A stretch of DNA of 6,208 nucleotides, taken from positions 4,882 to 11,089 of the forward strand of contig VBHW01000006.1 in assembly GCA_005881055.1 (NCBI GenBank), given 5' to 3'. Under the pieces are notes generated by a model. It was not told the origin of the DNA, searched no databases, and was given only the letters and a program-made list of their open reading frames with translations. Positions 1 to 5,873 of the stretch are shown piece after piece. Numbering within the stretch: position 1 is the stretch's first letter; each line of letters opens with the position of its first letter. This stretch comes from Chloroflexota bacterium (GTDB lineage Bacteria > Chloroflexota > Limnocylindria > Limnocylindrales > CSP1-4). Position numbers and translations under genes: made by a program.

Positions 1-2259
1 TCCGTATCACCGACCATGTCCAGGAGTTCGGCAGCCGCCAGCTTGGACGTTGCATCGCCGTGATCGAGGACATGTCTGAGTACGGGACGCCATCGACGTG
101 GCCGAGATGCCGCCTCATGCTGAATAAGGTCGCGGATCTCGCCACGGGCGTCGCCCAGACGAAGCGATATGTCGTCTGCGCACACCGACAAATACGCGAT
201 CCTGCCATCGATGACCCGCAGGAGCGCAGCAGATAACTCGGCAGCGTGCGACCCTGCCAGGATCGCCAGGATCTCCACTGACTGGAGTAGATGATCTGCT
301 CCTTGGTTCGTAAGAACGATGCGGGCGGACTGAACGGCCTCCCCAGGCGGGCGGCCTGCGCGAAATGCGATCCTCGCGGCGGTCAGATGCACTAGGCCCG
401 GGAACGAGGGTGTAGCACGAGGTCGCGTTAAGTCGAGCTGACCGACGATGCCTTCCGCCTCTGCGACCTCTCCGAGGCGACTGCGCAAATCGGCCACGAC
501 TACACGCCGCAGATCATCCTCGTAGTCGCGCAGGCCGCATGCTTGAGCTTCCTCGACCATGGCGGCGGCCTCTTGCGGATCTCCGTAGTCGGCTGCGATC
601 TCGGCGCATTCGACTAGGGCCATGGGCCTGGAAGGACCAATCGAACCCCGAGCCGTGGCGAGCGCCCGCTCACCTTCGTTTGTGTCGCCAAGATGGAGTA
701 GGGCCCAGGCACGCGTTACGAATGCCGATGGCAGCTCCGAGCCAGCCGAGGAGCTCGAGAGGAGTTCAATCGCTGCATTCGCGTGAGCCAAGCACTCAGT
801 GGCGCGGCCGCGCGCCTGCGCGACGTATGCGCCATTCAAGTGAGTGATGCCACGGTAATGCGGGTGATCGCGTCGGGCGTGAACGACTAGTGCCTCGTCC
901 AACAGTTGGCTGGCTTTCTCCAAATTGCCGTCGACTGAGATAGCGGCGACCTCGATGAGCCCGCGAGCGATCACGTCCAGAGCCGGTTCTGGGTTGAGCG
1001 CTCGCAATTGTTCGGCGAGGCGTCGACTACCTCGTTGGTCACCCGCAAGGCTCATTACTGAAGCCAGGTTGGCCAACGCGATGTGGCCAAGCGGACCGTC
1101 CGTCTCTGGCTTGTAGGCGTCGACGGCGGCTTGGGCGCGGGCGCGGGCGGCTTCGAAGTCGCCGCGGTAGAGGTCGCGGCGTGAGAGGAACAGGCCGAAG
1201 GACGGATCCGGCTCGAGCTCCGGGTAGCGGTTGACGTACGACTCGGCGAGGGCGAACCCGCCGCCGCCCATGATGTCCTGGATCGAGTCGACCAGGATCC
1301 GGCGCAGGTCGTCGATGTCACCGGCCGCCGCGTAGTGGTGGGCCGCCAGTTTCCAGTCGATCGTCTCGCCATAGCGCGCCACCCTGCGATGGAGATCGGC
1401 GATGCCGGCCTCGCCGATCTCCCGACGAAGGCGGTCCTCGAGGAAGTCGCGGACGAGCTTGTGGTAGCGATATGCATCCGTGGAGCGGCCGATCCGCGGC
1501 AGGAGACCGACGCGTTCCGCGGTCTCGAAGTGGCGAGCCGCCTCGTCCTCCGGAACGTCCCCCACGACCGCGGCGGCACCCTGGTCGAGGCTCGTGAGGA
1601 TGGCCGTCCGCATGAGGAAGGCCTGGACCGACCGGTCGAGATCGCCCACGACCTCCTCCGCCAGGTAGTCATGGAGCGTGCCCTGTGCGCCGCTCAGCGC
1701 CCGGATGAACGTGCGGGTCTCCGAGCTCGTACGTTCCCGGAGTGCGGACCTGACGAGCTGGAGGGAGGCTGCCCAGCCCTCGGTGTGCCGGCTCAGCTCG
1801 GCGAGCACGTCGGACTCGAGCGGCCTGCCATACGTCTCGCGGAACAACCGCTCGGTCTCGGCGGCATCGAAGCGCAGGTCGTCACGGCCGAGCTCCGCGA
1901 CCTCGCCCAGCGCCCGCAGCCGCGCGATCGGCAGCGTCGGTGCCCGCCGTGAGAGCAGGACGATCGTCAGCCGCTCCGGCGCGTGGTTGACGACCTCCCG
2001 GACGATCTGCTGCACGTCCGGGGCGTCGTCGACGGCGTGGTAGTCGTCGAGGACGAGGACCGCGCCATGCTCTCCGATCGACTGGAGCTCCCGCACGAAC
2101 GTGGCGACAATCGCGTCGCGAGACGAGCCGCCACTCCCGAGCTCACCAAGGAGCGACCAGGTCGTCGACGCGAAGTCCGGATCGACCTCGCGTCCGGCCG
2201 CGACCAGGTAATGCAGGACCGTGACCCAATCCCGATCCGATTCGTCGAGGCGGTACCAC

Positions 2260-2312
2260 GGATCTTCGCGTGGAGCCAGTCGAGCAATCGATCGCGAGCG
2301 AGGGTCTCGTCT
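2260..2312. repeat. Direct repeat copy B (replaces the Walker A region)
   Basis: This is the second copy of the 53-base unit at 2332-2384. It encodes the same 17 residues; the single base difference is synonymous (Thr ACC here, ACG in copy A). It sits where the P-loop should be encoded. Two bases (2259-2260) separate its last in-frame codon from the WYRLDESD codons, which are in another frame. A further shared nonamer (plus strand CGAGGCGGT) lies beyond the repeat at 2246-2254 and 2320-2328. Confidence 0.95.
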
Positions 2313-2331
2313 ACGAGCACGAGGCGGTGGT

Positions 2332-2384
2332 GGATCTTCGCGTGGAGCCAGTCGAGCAATCGATCGCGAGCGAGCGTCTCGTCT
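2332..2384. repeat. Direct repeat copy A (original position) in the MalT-like gene
   Basis: This 53-base stretch reappears at 2260-2312 with one mismatch (C at 2375 here, G at 2303 there) and an offset of exactly 72 bases. On the minus strand it encodes DETLARDRLLDWLHAKI in the expected place, after KVQRPALR and before HHRLVLV, as in MalT-family N-termini. This is therefore the original copy. Confidence 0.95.
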
Positions 2385-2559
2385 CGCAGGGCCGGTCGCT
2401 GGACCTTGGAAACATGGATCGGAAAGGCGTTCACGTCCGACTCGTTCCGAGGGACATGCGTGGGCGGCGCGATGGTCGGTCGTCCGGGCCCTGCCGCGGG
2501 CACGCGCTGGCCGGTCATGGGCTGACCGGCGGCGCTCGCAGGAATCCCGGGTGATACGA

Positions 2560-2589
2560 ACGATACGGACGCCGTTTGGCGAGTGTCAA
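2560..2589 (-). promoter_or_regulatory. Sigma-70-type promoter for the MalT-like gene
   Basis: On the minus strand a perfect -35 hexamer TTGACA (2584-2589) is followed after 18 bases by TATCGT (2560-2565), which matches the -10 consensus at four of six positions. Transcription would start near 2553, about 35 bases before the ATG at 2518. This supports that ATG over the upstream one at 2635, which would lie in front of the promoter. The hexamer GATACG occurs twice on the plus strand (2553-2558 and 2562-2567), nine bases apart, across the -10. Confidence 0.55.
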
Positions 2590-2742
2590 CGCGATCCGAT
2601 TGCGGCCTGGGCGGGCCGGGCCTGGGCGCAGCCATGGCCCTGAATGGTGGCGTCCGGGGCTCACCTATCGATTAGCTGCGAGCGCTGCCGCCAGGTCCGT
2701 GCGACCCGCCGCCCGACCCCGCCCGACCCGCCACTCGACCGC

Positions 2743-2761
2743 CGCGCCACCGGCCGGCGCG
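2743..2761 (-). terminator. GC-rich hairpin just after the dodecin gene, possible terminator
   Basis: A 6-base-pair stem (CGCGCC/GGCGCG) with a 7-base loop begins three bases after the dodecin stop codon on the minus strand. No T-run follows, so it is not a classical intrinsic terminator. It could act as a U-less terminator or 3'-end stabiliser. The flank to its left (2702-2741) is a degenerate run of CCCGACCCG-like units with no gene in it. Confidence 0.3.
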
Positions 2762-2764
2762 CTG

Positions 2765-2968
2765 TCAGCCCTCGTATTCGAACCCGATCTTGAGGTCGAC
2801 GCGGTACTCGACGATCTCGTTGTCGGTGACCTGCGCCGTCGACTTCACGACCTCGACCGTGGTGATGTTGCGCACGGTCTTCGAGGCCGTGGCGACCGCC
2901 TGGCGGGCCGCATCGCTCCACGACCGGGGGCTCGTGCCGACCATCTCCCGGATGATGATGACGCCCAT
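2765..2968 (-). CDS. Dodecin-family protein without the flavin-stacking tryptophan
   Basis: The 67-residue product has the dodecin fold pattern: short beta strand (VIIIREMVGTS), one amphipathic helix (about 16-33, SWSDAARQAVATASKTV), then two strands ending in EYRVDLKIGFEYE. Length and the GTS, VRNI and KIGF motifs match the family, whose members assemble into hollow dodecamers. Characterised flavin-binding dodecins have a Trp in the strand after the helix and a Gln in the next strand. Aligned to the halobacterial protein these are Thr37 and Arg56 here. This is therefore a divergent member of the type often annotated only as a dodecin domain protein, and I would not predict riboflavin or FMN storage. 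The ATG at 2968 has an excellent GGAGGAG site (2975-2981) six bases upstream. The zinc-ribbon gene ends 93 bases upstream on the same strand; co-transcription is possible but unproven. Confidence 0.9.
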   Translation of the reverse strand: MGVIIIREMVGTSPRSWSDAARQAVATASKTVRNITTVEVVKSTAQVTDNEIVEYRVDLKIGFEYEG

Positions 2969-3061
2969 CCTGCTCTCCTCCGCTGGCTCGAGACTTCTGC
3001 GTGACCGCCTCAGGCAGGCAGTCTAGGCGGGCGGGGACGCCGCGGACTCGCGATGGATGCC

Positions 3062-3370
3062 TCAGACGGTGACAGCCTCGGTCGTCGTCGACGCCGCGCG
3101 CACCTTGTCGAAGCACGAGCTGCAGTACACCGGCCGGTCGTTGCGCGGCGCGAAGGGCACCGTCGCCTGGCCGCCACACTCGCCGCAGATGGCTGTGTGG
3201 TACTCGCGTGGCCCTCCGGACGCTCTCGCGCGCTTGGCGGCCGCCCGGCAGCTTGGACACCGTTGTGGGTCGTGCTGGAGACCCTTGCTCACGAAGAAGG
3301 CCTGCTCGCCAGCGGAGAATACGAACTGCTCGGCGCAATCGCGGCAGGTCAGCGTCCGGTCCTCGTACAC
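3062..3370 (-). CDS. Small protein with two zinc ribbons (CxxC repeats)
   Basis: Read from GTG 3370 the product has 102 residues beginning VYEDRTLTCRDC, the usual opening of the small zinc-ribbon family whose members start with M-Y-x-D-K/R-T-L-x-C. It carries four CxxC knuckles: Cys9/12 with Cys38/41 (first ribbon, with the family motif FVFSAGEQAFF between them), and Cys62/65 with Cys83/86. The second ribbon has the CxxC-x17-CxxC spacing. A basic linker (about 42-56, AAAKRARASGGPR) joins them. The tail is short and low in complexity. No catalytic residues are visible; nucleic-acid or protein binding is plausible but no function is established. The frame stays open to another GTG at 3448, giving 128 residues, but that start has no Shine-Dalgarno site and its 26 extra residues do not resemble the family. 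The 3370 start has GGAGG at 3383-3387, 12 bases upstream, rather far. The gene sits 240 bases after dnaB on the same strand. Confidence 0.85.
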   Translation of the reverse strand: MYEDRTLTCRDCAEQFVFSAGEQAFFVSKGLQHDPQRCPSCRAAAKRARASGGPREYHTAICGECGGQATVPFAPRNDRPVYCSSCFDKVRAASTTTEAVTV

Positions 3371-3382
3371 CCTCTCGTCGAA

Positions 3383-3387
3383 CCTCC
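3383..3387 (-). promoter_or_regulatory. Ribosome binding site of the zinc-ribbon gene (start choice)
   Basis: GGAGG on the minus strand lies 12 bases before GTG 3370. The spacing is longer than ideal, but it is the only good site near either candidate start, so it favours the shorter protein. Confidence 0.45.
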
Positions 3388-3486
3388 GGCGTGTCCACCC
3401 CGTGGCGTGGCCCGCCTCGCCCCGGTACGGCGGCCAACTGGCATGCACGGGAGAATACGCGCGCAGTCAAGGCCCGGGAAGCCGAT

Positions 3487-3610
3487 AGATTCGCGCCGAT
3501 CCGACCGAAGTCGTGCGAGTTTCGTACGCATAGGTATCAATGCGAGCCAGAGCGAGCACGGGCCGAGTCGGTGCGCCGGGGCCCCTCCCCGCAGCGCCCG
3601 GCGCGAATCT
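3487..3610 (-). other. Inverted-repeat element immediately after dnaB, candidate structured RNA or 3' UTR
   Basis: Perfect 12-base arms (AGATTCGCGCCG at 3487-3498, CGGCGCGAATCT at 3599-3610) enclose 100 bases; the right arm abuts the dnaB stop codon. Inside are smaller hairpins: 3502-3513 (4-bp stem, UUCG tetraloop when read on the minus strand), 3527-3544 (5-bp stem CGCAT/ATGCG, 8-base loop), and 3573-3597 (9 pairs with a 2-base bulge and a 5-base loop). GCAC/GTGC at 3556-3574 partly competes with the last. The tetraloop favours transcription on the minus strand, as read-through from dnaB. No T-run follows. It matches no RNA family I recognise. In such GC-rich DNA a 12-base inverted repeat can arise by chance, so confidence is low. 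Confidence 0.3.
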
Positions 3611-4960
3611 TCAGCCGGCCTCCGCGTAGCGCTCACCGGCGTAGCTGACGAACCGAGTCTGGCGCTTCTTGAACCAGAGGTCCACCTCGCCGGTGGGCCC
3701 GTTGCGGTGCTTCGCGAGCTTGAGCTTCACGACCTCGCCGTCCTGCTCGGTGTCCTCCCCCGGTCGCTCCTTGTCGCGCCAGAGGAACAGCACCAGGTCG
3801 GCGTCCTGCTCGATCGCACCGGACTCGCGCAGGTCGGAGAGGCGGGGCTCCTTGCTCTCGCGCATCTCGGGCTGGCGGGACAGCTGCGACAGGGCGACGA
3901 CGGGCACCGACAGCTCGCGCGCGAGCGCCTTGAGCCCGCGGCTGATCTCGGAGACCTCCTGCACGCGGTTCGCGTCGCGCGTGTTCGTGGGCGCCTGCAT
4001 GAGCTGGAGGTAGTCGACGATGAGGAGGTCGAGGCCGGACTCGGCCTGCAATCGGCGGGCCTTCGTCCGCAGCTCCATGGTCGAGATGCTCGGCGTGTCG
4101 TCGATGTACATCGGCGCCTCGGAGAGAGCGTTCATCGCCGGCGCGATCCGCGCGAAGTCCATCTCCTCGAGGAACCCGGTCCGGAGGCGCTGCGAGTCGA
4201 TGTTCGCGACGCTCGACAGGAGGCGCAGGACGAGCTGCTCCTTGCTCATCTCGAGGCTGAAGATGCCCACGCTCTTGCGGTCGCGCACCGCGGCGTTCTC
4301 GGCGACGTTGAGCGCGAAGCTCGTCTTGCCGACCGATGGCCGGGCGGCGACGATGATGAGGTCGCTCTTCTGGAGGCCGGTCGTCAGCGTGTCGAGGTCG
4401 GTGAAGCCGGTCCGGATGCCGCTGATCTCGCCCCGATGGGCGTGGAGATAGTCGAGCCGGTCGTACGCCTCGTGGAGGAGCTTTGCCAGCCGGCTGAACC
4501 CAACCGCGACGCGTCGGTTGCTGACGTGGAAGAGCTCGCTCTCGGCCCGGTCGATCGCTTCCTGGATCTCGGCCGGGTCCTCGTAGCCGATCCCGGCGAT
4601 CTTGCCCGCGGCCGCGATGAGGTTCCGGAGGACCGCCTTTCGCTCGACGATCCGCGCGTACGGGACCGCGTGGACGGCGGTGGGAGTCTGGTTGGCGAGG
4701 CTCGACAGGTACGTGCGCCCGCCGATCCGCTCGAGCTGGTCGGTGCGCTCGAGGGTCTCCGACACCGTGACGATGTCGATCGGCTCGCGCCGCTCGTAGA
4801 GGTCGACGATCGCGGCGTAGATCGAGCCGTTGGCCGGCTTGTAGAAGTCCTCCGCGCGGAGGAAGTCGGCGACCTCGATGATCGCGTCGCGGTCGATGAG
4901 GAGCGCGCCCAGCACCGACTGCTCGGCCTCGAGGCTCTGGGGCGGCAGTCGGTCGATCAT
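3611..4960 (-). CDS. dnaB: Replicative DNA helicase DnaB
   Basis: The 449-residue product is a full-length hexameric 5'-3' replicative helicase, which unwinds DNA at the fork and recruits primase. The N-terminal domain begins MIDRLPPQSLEAEQSVLGALLID, a hallmark of the family, and the RecA-like domain starts near residue 183. Visible motifs are Walker A RPSVGKTS (207-214), the catalytic Glu in FSLEMS (Glu237), Walker B LLIVDYLQL (312-320), the glutamine of ALSQLSR (Gln359), DLRESGAIEQDAD (376-388), and the arginine finger in KHRNGPTG (Arg419). All are intact and no intein interrupts them, although DnaB is a common intein host. The start is ATG 4960, with GGAGT six bases upstream. An in-frame ATG at 5041 would add 27 residues unlike any DnaB. 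It lies about 150 bases downstream of lexA on the same strand, so read-through is possible. I see no convincing promoter or SOS box of its own in the gap. Confidence 0.97.
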   Translation of the reverse strand: MIDRLPPQSLEAEQSVLGALLIDRDAIIEVADFLRAEDFYKPANGSIYAAIVDLYERREPIDIVTVSETLERTDQLERIGGRTYLSSLANQTPTAVHAVPYARIVERKAVLRNLIAAAGKIAGIGYEDPAEIQEAIDRAESELFHVSNRRVAVGFSRLAKLLHEAYDRLDYLHAHRGEISGIRTGFTDLDTLTTGLQKSDLIIVAARPSVGKTSFALNVAENAAVRDRKSVGIFSLEMSKEQLVLRLLSSVANIDSQRLRTGFLEEMDFARIAPAMNALSEAPMYIDDTPSISTMELRTKARRLQAESGLDLLIVDYLQLMQAPTNTRDANRVQEVSEISRGLKALARELSVPVVALSQLSRQPEMRESKEPRLSDLRESGAIEQDADLVLFLWRDKERPGEDTEQDGEVVKLKLAKHRNGPTGEVDLWFKKRQTRFVSYAGERYAEAG

Positions 4961-4966
4961 GGGCAC

Positions 4967-4971
4967 ACTCC
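4967..4971 (-). promoter_or_regulatory. Ribosome binding site deciding the dnaB start
   Basis: GGAGT on the minus strand is six bases before ATG 4960. It agrees with the family's typical N-terminus and argues against the longer frame from 5041. Confidence 0.6.
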
Positions 4972-5110
4972 GAAGATGGCGGTGCAGGCCATCGTCGCCC
5001 CTGCCGCGGTCGACCGATAGCGGCTTATCGACGGACTTCATCCACCAGATTCCGCCCGCCGGTTGGTGCCCTGTGGAAACGGTGTTGACGAAGACGGCTC
5101 GCCGGAGGGC

Positions 5111-5761
5111 TCAGTCCAGGCGGCGGATGACGCCGATGAGCTTCCCCTGGATCCGCACGTCGTCGTAGATCTGGTCCGGGTAGGCGGCGTTCGCCGGCCG
5201 GAGCCGGACCTTGTCCTTCTCCTTGAAGAACCGCTTGAGGGTGACCGCGTTCTCGTCGACCTGCGCCACGACGATGTCCCCGTTCCGGGCCGTCGACTGG
5301 GGGCGGATGAGGACGAAGTCGCCGTCCGCGATGTGCGCATCGATCATCGAGTCGCCGCGGACCTTCAGGACGTACGCGTCGCCGCTCGGCGCGAGCATCT
5401 CCGGCACGGCGATGGTCTCCGATGCGTCCCGGTACGCCTCGATGGGCCCGCCGGCCGCGATCTCGCCGATGACGGGCAGCACGCGCGATTCGGCGGCTCC
5501 GGCCTGTGGCACGAGCTCGCTGGCCAGCCCGAGATGCAGCGCAGCGGTGGGCGTGAGCCGGATGGCCCGCGACTGGGCGGCTCCTCGCTCGAGATATCCC
5601 TCCCGCTCGAGCATCTGGAGGTGATGGTGGACGGCCGACGTGGACGCGAGGCCGACCGCGCGGGCGATCTCCCGGACCGATGGCGGATAGCCGCGGGATC
5701 GCAGCGTCGCCGCGATGTAGTCGAGGATCTTGACCTTCCGCTCGGCGTCGTGCCTGGTCAC
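5111..5761 (-). CDS. lexA: LexA, SOS-response repressor and self-cleaving peptidase
   Basis: The 216-residue product represses DNA-damage genes and is inactivated by RecA-stimulated self-cleavage. The N-terminal winged helix-turn-helix spans about residues 9-70 (KVKILDYI, then PPSVREIARAVGLASTSAVHHHLQMLEREGYL). The linker leads to the S24 peptidase domain with scissile Ala103-Gly104 in GEIAAGGPIEA, catalytic Ser138 in RGDSM, and catalytic Lys176 in AVTLKRF. All three are in their canonical places, so the protein should be functional. The start is GTG 5761, with the strong site AAAGGAGG at 5767-5774, five bases upstream. The frame stays open to an ATG at 5944, but the lexA promoter and SOS box lie between the two, which rules that start out. 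The gene is divergent from the DUF1232 gene and is followed by dnaB on the same strand. Autorepression through the box at 5789-5802 is expected. Confidence 0.97.
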   Translation of the reverse strand: MTRHDAERKVKILDYIAATLRSRGYPPSVREIARAVGLASTSAVHHHLQMLEREGYLERGAAQSRAIRLTPTAALHLGLASELVPQAGAAESRVLPVIGEIAAGGPIEAYRDASETIAVPEMLAPSGDAYVLKVRGDSMIDAHIADGDFVLIRPQSTARNGDIVVAQVDENAVTLKRFFKEKDKVRLRPANAAYPDQIYDDVRIQGKLIGVIRRLD

Positions 5762-5766
5762 GGGCG

Positions 5767-5774
5767 CCTCCTTT
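5767..5774 (-). promoter_or_regulatory. Ribosome binding site deciding the lexA GTG start
   Basis: AAAGGAGG on the minus strand, five bases before GTG 5761, is a near-ideal Shine-Dalgarno sequence and fixes the start of lexA. Confidence 0.85.
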
Positions 5775-5781
5775 CCCCCGC

Positions 5782-5809
5782 ATGATACCGAACGGGTGTT
5801 CGATGTCAA
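5782..5809 (-). promoter_or_regulatory. lexA promoter
   Basis: On the minus strand, TTGACA (5804-5809, perfect -35) and TATCAT (5782-5787, five of six at -10) are separated by 16 bases. The transcript would start near 5775, leaving a leader of about 14 bases before the GTG, just enough for the ribosome binding site. Confidence 0.8.
5789..5802 (-). promoter_or_regulatory. SOS box (LexA operator) of lexA
   Basis: CGAACACCCGTTCG on the minus strand is a perfect match to the Gram-positive-type LexA operator CGAAC-N4-GTTCG. It fills almost all of the spacer between the -35 and -10 of the lexA promoter, so bound LexA would block RNA polymerase. This is the expected layout for autoregulation. Confidence 0.9.
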
Positions 5810-5826
5810 GGAGACCCCCGGCGCCG

Positions 5827-5844
5827 CGGCATCCCAGGATGCCG
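5827..5844. promoter_or_regulatory. 18-base palindrome in the lexA/DUF1232 divergent region, possible operator
   Basis: CGGCATCCCAGGATGCCG has two perfect 8-base arms around a 2-base centre. The centre is too short for a good RNA hairpin, so a binding site for a dimeric regulator is the likelier reading. It does not resemble the SOS box. It lies 18 bases upstream of the lexA -35 and just before the possible -10 (5864-5869) of the divergent gene. Confidence 0.4.
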
Positions 5845-5863
5845 GTCGATCCGACTGCCTTGG

Positions 5864-5869
5864 TACACT
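5864..5869 (+). promoter_or_regulatory. Possible -10 element for the DUF1232 gene
   Basis: TACACT on the plus strand matches the -10 consensus at four of six positions. No good -35 is found 16-18 bases upstream; that position overlaps the end of the 18-base palindrome. This would suit an activated or repressed promoter, but the call is weak. Confidence 0.3.
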
Positions 5870-5873
5870 CCCT

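Larger units (their letters stand above)
1..2518 (-). pseudogene. MalT-like ATP-dependent transcriptional regulator, disrupted at the P-loop and cut by the left window edge
   Basis: The reading is that of a large STAND-class regulator: N-terminal ATPase, winged-helix region, long TPR-like helical domain, with a C-terminal DNA-binding domain expected beyond the window. From ATG 2518 the frame gives 86 residues ending in DETLARDRLLDWLHAKI, HHRLVLV, then DETLARDRLLDWLHAKI again. The family's Walker A segment (about 23 residues, GxGKTT type) should follow HHRLVLV but is missing. The conserved sequence resumes at 2258 in another frame with WYRLDESDRDW. That frame stays open to position 1, about 752 codons. 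It includes a Walker B-like LVLDDYH (2037-2060), the RYHKLVRDFLEDRL region (near 1440-1480), and TPR-like alanine-rich helices from about 1350 leftwards. Total visible length is near 840 codons against about 900 for MalT. ATG 2518 is chosen because a good promoter lies just upstream, but the ribosome binding site is weak. The gene is either a recent pseudogene or misassembled. An inducer cannot be named. Confidence 0.75.

Noticed and set aside
1055..1952. Open frames of about 205 codons on both strands within the MalT-like gene
   Set aside because: The frame with WYRLDESD, LVLDDYH and the TPR-like helices is continuous through this region; the others are compositional shadows.
2259..2384. Programmed ribosomal frameshifting as the explanation of the MalT-like frame change
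   Set aside because: A frameshift alone would not explain the absent Walker A segment or the duplicated 53 bases at the same place, and no slippery heptamer is evident.
2702..2741. Tandem CCCGACCCG-like units downstream of dodecin
   Set aside because: The units are degenerate and irregular in length; this looks like ordinary GC-rich low-complexity intergenic DNA.
2661..3470. A 269-codon minus-strand open frame overlapping the dodecin and zinc-ribbon genes
   Set aside because: It is an out-of-frame reading of both genes without family motifs, while the overlapped frames match known families.
3465..3470. TTGACT as a -35 for the zinc-ribbon gene
   Set aside because: No acceptable -10 occurs 16-18 bases downstream on the minus strand.
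3053..5020. A 655-codon plus-strand open frame antisense to dnaB and the zinc-ribbon gene
   Set aside because: It is rich in Arg, Ala, Val, Leu and Asp in the pattern produced by reading high-GC codons on the opposite strand, has no recognisable domain, and covers two well-supported genes.
5010..5033. CGATA/TATCG inverted repeat upstream of dnaB
   Set aside because: Only five pairs around a six-base loop, which is expected by chance at this scale.
4961..5041. Longer dnaB from ATG 5041
   Set aside because: The 27 added residues do not resemble DnaB, whereas ATG 4960 has a good ribosome binding site and the typical MIDRLPPQ start.
5072..5080. DnaA-box-like nonamer TGTGGAAAC between lexA and dnaB
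   Set aside because: It has two mismatches to the consensus and stands alone, with no cluster or AT-rich element, so it does not support a replication origin.
5063..5785. A 240-codon plus-strand open frame antisense to lexA
   Set aside because: It is a low-complexity shadow frame; lexA on the other strand has every catalytic motif, a ribosome binding site and an operator.
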